Below are positions 59,031 to 64,000 of a stretch of DNA of 64,000 bases, in pieces (within the stretch, counting starts at the first letter, position 1; each line of letters starts with the position of its first letter). Origin of the DNA: Thalassolituus sp034111725 (GTDB lineage Bacteria; Pseudomonadota; Gammaproteobacteria; Pseudomonadales; Oceanobacteraceae). A program made the translations under genes and the position numbers. The DNA lies in contig NZ_JAWUWR010000047.1 in the NCBI RefSeq assembly GCF_034111725.1, forward strand, positions 62,001 to 126,000. The letters run 5' to 3'. The notes beneath the pieces were generated by a model. That model was not told the DNA's origin. It saw only the letters and a program-made list of their open reading frames with translations, and searched no databases.

Positions 59031-60611
59031 TTACGCTGGTGCGTGAGTAGTAGTGTGATTACTTGGCTGTTCAAAATGATAGCGACCAGTATGTAAACTC
59101 GAAGGTCCTAAACGCGCAAAGCGAATCATTAAGTACATTTCAGCCACGAGCAGCAGTGAGTAGAAACCAATAAATGCGCCAATGCTCATATAAAGATCCG
59201 TCACGCTGCGTGTTGATACAGATAAGTGCGTTGGTAATATTTCACCAATAGACCAAGGCTGGCGACCGAATTCGGCAACAAACCAACCCATTTCACAGGC
59301 CACCCAAGGCGCAGGTAAACAAATAATCAAAGCGCGCAATAACCACTTTTGTTTCTCGGCGGTATGGCGTGCGCTGTAGTAAAAGGACAAGCCGATCAAA
59401 GTGAGCATCAAAAAGCCTAAACCCACCATAATGCGGAAGGTAAAGAACATAGGGGCAACGCCTGGGATAGTATCTGCGGCGGCTTGCTTAATTTGCTCTT
59501 CTGTCGCATCGACGACATCGTTGGTGTATTTCTTCAAGAGTAAGCCATAACCTAAGTCATCTTTTACTGCTTCAAATTCCGCTTTCGTTGCGGTAGACAC
59601 ATCACCCGCCTTTAGCTTCAGCAGCACTGCATAAGCAGTCATGCCATTGCGAATACGCTCTTCGTGCTCAATCAGTAAGTCTTTAATGCCGGTAATTTCT
59701 TGGCTCACCGAGCGCGTCGCTATCAACCCAAGCATGGCAGGAATTTTAATGGCGTAGTCGGTTTCTTGGGTTGCTTCATTCGGCAAGCCAATTAAGGTAA
59801 ACGCGGCTGGCGGCTCTTGGGTTTCCCATTCGGCTTCGATGGCTGCAAGTTTGGTTTTCTGCACATCACCAATTTCATAACCTGACTCATCACCTAAAAT
59901 AATGACCGAAAAAATAGACGCTAGACCAAAGCTTGACGCGATCGCAAATGATCGACGAGCAAAGGGTAAGTCGCGTTTTTTCAACATATAAAATGCCGAG
60001 ATAGCGAGTACAAACATAGCACCCGTTACATAGCCTGCCGACACGGTATGCACAAACTTAACCTGCGCTACGGGATTAAAAATAACGTCTGAAAAACTCA
60101 TCATCTCCATACGCATGGTTTCATAATTGAATTCTGCACCAACAGGGTTCTGCATCCAGCCATTTGCGATCAAAATCCACAAAGCTGACATATTCGAACC
60201 GATGGCCACCAACCAAGTCACCGCTAAATGCTGCACTTTCGTCAGACGATCCCAGCCAAAGAAAAACAAACCGATAAAAGTAGACTCTAAAAAGAAGGCC
60301 ATCAGACCTTCAATCGCCAGCGGCGCACCGAAAATATCACCGACGTAATGTGAGTAATAAGCCCAATTGGTGCCGAACTGAAACTCCATCGTCAAGCCAG
60401 TGGTTACCCCCAGCGCAAAGTTAATACCAAATAACTTGCCCCAGAACTTCACCATATCCTGATAAATCTGCTTGCCGGTCATGACATACACAGATTCCAT
60501 AATGGCTAAAATAAACGCTAACCCCAGCGTTAATGGAACAAACAGAAAGTGGTATAGCGCGGTTATCGCGAATTGCAGTCGCGATAGATCCACCAAACTT
60601 TCACTGATCAT
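59031..60611 (-). CDS. cydA: Cytochrome bd ubiquinol oxidase subunit I
   Basis: 526 residues. The haem b595 ligand is in LYHFLFVPLTLGL (His ~20), the b558 ligands in FVHTVSAGYVTG (His 186-like) and a later Met in the helix containing MFFTFRIMVGLGFL. The long Q-loop is present (E. coli-type length). GRQPW is the quinol-oxidase signature. It reduces oxygen to water without pumping protons and confers resistance to low oxygen, NO and sulfide. Its start overlaps cydP by 11 bp. Confidence 0.97.
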   Translation of the reverse strand: MISESLVDLSRLQFAITALYHFLFVPLTLGLAFILAIMESVYVMTGKQIYQDMVKFWGKLFGINFALGVTTGLTMEFQFGTNWAYYSHYVGDIFGAPLAIEGLMAFFLESTFIGLFFFGWDRLTKVQHLAVTWLVAIGSNMSALWILIANGWMQNPVGAEFNYETMRMEMMSFSDVIFNPVAQVKFVHTVSAGYVTGAMFVLAISAFYMLKKRDLPFARRSFAIASSFGLASIFSVIILGDESGYEIGDVQKTKLAAIEAEWETQEPPAAFTLIGLPNEATQETDYAIKIPAMLGLIATRSVSQEITGIKDLLIEHEERIRNGMTAYAVLLKLKAGDVSTATKAEFEAVKDDLGYGLLLKKYTNDVVDATEEQIKQAAADTIPGVAPMFFTFRIMVGLGFLMLTLIGLSFYYSARHTAEKQKWLLRALIICLPAPWVACEMGWFVAEFGRQPWSIGEILPTHLSVSTRSVTDLYMSIGAFIGFYSLLLVAEMYLMIRFARLGPSSLHTGRYHFEQPSNHTTTHAPA

Positions 60612-60837
60612 GGGTGTTCTCCTTCATATTAGAATCGGTAGCGGATGGGCTGACAGGTAATCCCCACTGCTCAGTCATGACCTCATCAACACGGCCTTGC
60701 TCGACCGAGTCGGAAAAATACAGCGTATAAATACCCCAAATGAGGGCCAGCTTGATAATGAGTAGCGCAGTCAATTCACGAATTAGCGCGGAAGACCACA
60801 TAGAGGCTTTGTCTGAAGACGTTTTAAATATCGGCAT
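60601..60837 (-). CDS. cydP: CydP-like small membrane protein of the bd-oxidase operon
   Basis: About 78 residues with one TM helix (ALIRELTALLIIKLALIWGIYTLYF) and hydrophilic ends. Position directly before cydA, overlap of 11 bp, and the LIIKLALIWGIYTLYFSD pattern match the putative CydP subunit found in proteobacterial cyd operons. ATG 60837 has GGAGG 8 nt upstream. Confidence 0.75.
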   Translation of the reverse strand: MPIFKTSSDKASMWSSALIRELTALLIIKLALIWGIYTLYFSDSVEQGRVDEVMTEQWGLPVSPSATDSNMKENTHDQ

Positions 60838-60926
60838 CACTCAAACCTCCAGAACTAGGAGCGCCAGTATCTCAAACTGGCAAAGACTGCGTATGCGACA
60901 AGACGTCGCAGCTGGATGTAGAGCTG

Positions 60927-60940
60927 TTGAAATAGGTCAA
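60927..60940. promoter_or_regulatory. Candidate FNR/ANR box upstream of cydPABX
   Basis: TTGAAATAGGTCAA matches 8 of the 10 specified bases of TTGAT-N4-ATCAA and lies about 90 bp before the cydP start, a sensible place for oxygen-responsive control of cytochrome bd. Confidence 0.6.
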
Positions 60941-61032
60941 GATATAACTACATAAGCATGAAGATTTCAACTCTTCATTTGTCTTGTGTAGCCATTCTAT
61001 TGATACCGCCCCTCCCTAGGCTTGCGGCTATC

Positions 61033-61098
61033 GCAGTGGTATATTCAGAAGCAGTCTAGGCTCAGGCAGTGGTATATTCAGAAGCAGCCTAGGCTCAG
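61033..61098. repeat. Two 33-bp direct repeats
   Basis: GCAGTGGTATATTCAGAAGC plus 13 further bases, twice in tandem with one T-to-C difference. They lie between the cyd promoter and the DUF1631 gene in a 400-bp interval that otherwise holds the FNR-like site. Confidence 0.8.
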
Positions 61099-61237
61099 GA
61101 ATGACGAAAATAAAAGGCTTAGTCACAGATGTGACGAGAGCATATACAAAACACGGCAATAATTCCGAGATTACATAGCAATCGGAGCAGCCCCTGAGCA
61201 ACTCACCACAACCGTTTGGCAGACGGTTATAGAACCT

Positions 61238-64000
61238 ATGGACAGTGCAATGGCCGCGGATTTACGTGAACACCCAAGATTCACCAGCCAGCTAAATGCG
61301 CTATTAACGCTTAGCGATGGGCGCAAGTTCGACTGTATCGTGACGGATTTTTCGCACAGCGGCATGAAACTTAATTGGCAGCACGGCAGCCTGAAAGGCA
61401 CCGCGGGTGTGCATCAATTGCAACTTTCACTGGCAAACCCAGTCAATATTGCTGTGGAGTGGGTATTTCAACGCAATCAAGTTGTTGGCATTAAATTGCA
61501 CGAGCCCGACGACCAACTCTTCTTGCAGCTACAAGAAGTTAATCAATCTAGCCGTGCCGGCGGCGGTATCACTAGCGAACAACGCGAAACATTTAAAAAG
61601 CTGTTTGTCAGCGAAGCATCTCGCCTCATCGAAAGATTACCGCGCCAGTGGCTCCCCGAATTTTTAGAAGGTACCTTCGATCAGGCCAATCAAGCTCGCA
61701 ATACGGCAGAGCAGCAACAATGGCTGAAGCTAGAAAAACAAGTTAAAGCGCAGGGTGACAAATTCTTTCAGCGTTTTTCACAGATTTTAACTCATCAATT
61801 AAAACGCTGGATGGATGGTGAAGCTAAAATCTCTGACGAATCAGAAGACTATGAAGGTTCGATTGCATTATCACTGGTACACCAAAGCGATTTTGAAGAT
61901 TGGTTATTAGCAAAAGTAACCGCATCACATCTGCAATCGCATTTGAACAAAGAAAGCTTCGAGCTTAGACAGCTACTCGATACCATTTCCAGCGCCTCTG
62001 TCGAAAACTGCTTTAACCCCATAGGCCCAAATACGGTAACCGAAGCATTTCGCGACAGTGTTGAAACCATTGGCCTACCACATGAGGCGCGAGAGCTTGC
62101 GTTCGATACATTCGAACACGCGGCATTAACCTTACTGACGTCGACTTATCAAAATGTCATTCGCCAAATTAATATCCCACTGACATTCCGCTATCGTAAA
62201 CCTAAGCAAGATGAACGTCCGCAGGCGGCAACGACGGCAAGTTATGCTCAAACGGAGCAGCCGACTGCCGGCACTGCAAATTCAGTAAAAGAACCACAAG
62301 CGCCAAAAAACCAGTACAGCGCAGGCAACACCGATAGTGCCAGCAATAAGCCATCAATGGCCGACTTCCAACGCCATCACGAAGAAGCACGCCAGGCCTA
62401 CGAAAACATTCAACACTTATTATCGTTGCGCTATCAACGCTCGCAACCAGAAAGCGAAGCTCCGGCCTTACCCGAAGCTGCGCCAGAACAAATTACCGAT
62501 TTAGTTGCGGTGATGTCGCAAGTTAATGCCTTGCCAGACAGCCACGTACTCGATGAGTTAGAGCACGAACTTGCTCGCCAAGACGTAAGTCTGCCCGAAG
62601 ATACGCGTCACGCAATCGACACCATTGAGCATGTCACCCGCGACTTACTAGACAACCCGCAAATTGCTGACTTTATCAAACCGTCGATCTCACAATTAGG
62701 CTGGCCGTTACTGCACTTGATGCTGAATGATGCCACCTTACTGTTCAATCAAGATCACCCAGGGCGCTTAGTGCTGAACTTGTTGGCACGCTTAGGACAT
62801 TTGACCACTACTGGCCAAGGCAAGATTCAGGCGACCCTAGAAGAATTAATCACCCCGCTAACGGACGATATTCAAAATAACCCCCAACAATTGGATGAGT
62901 TATTAGAATCATTGCAAACCATGGTTGGCAGTGCTGAACGTAAGGCCCGCAAGAACGCCGAGCGCGTCGCACAAACCGCCGAAGGCGAGTATCGCTTAGC
63001 CATGGCGCGTCGTCGTATCGACGCCTTAATTGGTCGTGATATCTCTGGCCGTACTTTGCCCAATTGTGTAGTTGAGTGGCTGCGTGAAGGCTGGCAACAG
63101 ATGCTGTGCTTACTGCTGCTGCGCGAAGGCCCAGATAGCGTTCGCTTTAAAGGCGCAGTGAAACTCTATCGCCAAACCTTAGTACTATTTAATAGCAACA
63201 ACACTGGGCGTCGCGAGCTCATGCTCAAGTTCGCCCCCATGATGGATCTCGCCCGCCAAGAACTAGATCAACTGAACGGTCCTCTGCCGCGCCATGACAC
63301 ATGGCATAAAGCGATACTAGAAGCCGCAGAAGAGCACCTCAGTCACGGCGAAGTACGAGAAACCGTTGATCTGCCAGAATTCATTGAAGAACAAGAAGAT
63401 CAGCAGCTGCAAGGTAAAGGCGCTCGGCGCGCACGAAATCTGCAAATGGGCGATCGCCTGCTCATCATTAGTAACAATCAAACCGTATCAATTGCTTGGA
63501 TTGCGGCCGATATGTCGCGCTTCGCCTGCGTTAATCATAGCGGTATGAAAATCGTAGATTTCACCTTCAACGAACTCGCAATCGCACTCGAAGATGGCTC
63601 CATTAAGCGCTTATATGAAGCTGAGGAATCGGCGGTTGACCAGAGCGTTGATAGCCTAGTGCAACAGATCTATAAAGACCTATCCGAACAAGCAAACATT
63701 GATGCCCTTACCGGCCTAACAAACCGTCAGCATTTCTTGTATCTACTACAAGAACAACTGCAACAACATCTGCATAGCGGCGTGCCGCAGACCTTGTGCA
63801 TGATTGATATTGATCAGTTTAAGTTGATTAATAAAAACTACGGAGTGGAAGGCGGTGACATCTGCCTGCAAGCCATCGCGACACTTATTGAAGATCATGA
63901 TGGCGACGCCATTTGTGCCCGTATAGGCAGTAATGAATTCGCAGTATTGTTCCCGCGCCACGATATCGAACAAGCAGAAGCCAGTACGCGACTTCTGCGT
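61238..64000 (+). CDS. Large DUF1631 protein with degenerate GGDEF domain (runs off the right edge)
   Basis: At least 921 residues; open at the right edge. An N-terminal PilZ-like segment (LTLSDGRKFDCIVTDFSHSGMKL, ~22-44) is followed by a long helical DUF1631 region (from ~residue 100 to ~800) and a GGDEF-type domain near the window end (NIDALTGLTNRQHFL, DIDQFKLINKNYG, then RIGSNEF). The signature is GSNEF where active diguanylate cyclases have GGDEF or GGEEF, so catalysis is doubtful. An EAL domain may follow beyond the edge. ATG 61238 is the first in the open frame; no strong Shine-Dalgarno; 61250 is an alternative. Confidence 0.85.
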   Translation, partial: MDSAMAADLREHPRFTSQLNALLTLSDGRKFDCIVTDFSHSGMKLNWQHGSLKGTAGVHQLQLSLANPVNIAVEWVFQRNQVVGIKLHEPDDQLFLQLQEVNQSSRAGGGITSEQRETFKKLFVSEASRLIERLPRQWLPEFLEGTFDQANQARNTAEQQQWLKLEKQVKAQGDKFFQRFSQILTHQLKRWMDGEAKISDESEDYEGSIALSLVHQSDFEDWLLAKVTASHLQSHLNKESFELRQLLDTISSASVENCFNPIGPNTVTEAFRDSVETIGLPHEARELAFDTFEHAALTLLTSTYQNVIRQINIPLTFRYRKPKQDERPQAATTASYAQTEQPTAGTANSVKEPQAPKNQYSAGNTDSASNKPSMADFQRHHEEARQAYENIQHLLSLRYQRSQPESEAPALPEAAPEQITDLVAVMSQVNALPDSHVLDELEHELARQDVSLPEDTRHAIDTIEHVTRDLLDNPQIADFIKPSISQLGWPLLHLMLNDATLLFNQDHPGRLVLNLLARLGHLTTTGQGKIQATLEELITPLTDDIQNNPQQLDELLESLQTMVGSAERKARKNAERVAQTAEGEYRLAMARRRIDALIGRDISGRTLPNCVVEWLREGWQQMLCLLLLREGPDSVRFKGAVKLYRQTLVLFNSNNTGRRELMLKFAPMMDLARQELDQLNGPLPRHDTWHKAILEAAEEHLSHGEVRETVDLPEFIEEQEDQQLQGKGARRARNLQMGDRLLIISNNQTVSIAWIAADMSRFACVNHSGMKIVDFTFNELAIALEDGSIKRLYEAEESAVDQSVDSLVQQIYKDLSEQANIDALTGLTNRQHFLYLLQEQLQQHLHSGVPQTLCMIDIDQFKLINKNYGVEGGDICLQAIATLIEDHDGDAICARIGSNEFAVLFPRHDIEQAEASTRLLR

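Overview
The window is a stretch of chromosome from a Gammaproteobacterium, most likely a marine Oceanospirillales-type organism. The evidence is the rpsF-rpsR-(DUF2232)-rplI-dnaB block, the DnaT-like/P-like helicase-loader pair beside alr, E. coli-type cydABX with YbgE and CydP, a secreted lipase with its Lif foldase, an ExeM-type nuclease, and Zur, Fur and FNR/ANR-like sites. This assignment is an inference from gene content and order. There is no rRNA, complete tRNA, CRISPR array, intact insertion sequence or prophage.

Layout. 1-4.1 kb: 5' part of alr, a primosome-like pair (triple DnaT-domain protein plus lambda P-like protein), an orphan FecR protein, a CPXCG protein and a DUF4258/HTH toxin-antitoxin pair. 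4.1-6.5 kb: an AT-rich patch with small unknown genes, one of them apparently frameshifted. 6.5-13.5 kb: TonB-dependent copper receptor, then the leftward rpsF-rpsR-DUF2232-rplI-dnaB-GNAT-GNAT block with a probable S6:S18 leader. 13.5-14.2 kb: a non-coding, divergent region with two near-identical DnaA-box modules. 14.2-24.7 kb: small unknown genes, a Fur-box-preceded flavodoxin operon, ExeM nuclease, Nudix hydrolase, a Zur-box-preceded COG0523 GTPase, an inositol-phosphatase-like enzyme, lipase plus foldase, and a nitronate monooxygenase-like enzyme. 24.8-33.8 kb: a CpxRA-like two-component system with a small exported protein whose upstream region carries three tandem 13-bp repeats, ComFB, a CBS protein, a DUF4331/lipoprotein/TPR/HupE-UreJ-like operon, and glmU.

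34.6-42.8 kb holds the most interesting locus: one five-gene operon of a GH3-type acyl-adenylating amide synthetase, a double GNAT-like protein, a condensation/CoA-acyltransferase-like protein with an intact HxxxDG motif, and an RND membrane fusion protein plus RND permease. It reads as a dedicated make-and-export route for an undescribed acyl conjugate. The RND permease ends in a tail resembling ribosome modulation factor.

43-64 kb: ergothioneine genes egtB-egtD, divergent znuA / zur-znuC-znuB with a Zur-like site, SCO1, MATE exporter, LysR / cytochrome b561 / YceI, an ECF sigma/anti-sigma pair, a DksA-like protein, OsmC, a DUF3365 haem protein, rhodanese, and the cytochrome bd operon cydP-cydA-cydB-cydX-ybgE under a probable FNR/ANR site. 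The window closes in a large DUF1631 protein with a degenerate GGDEF domain.
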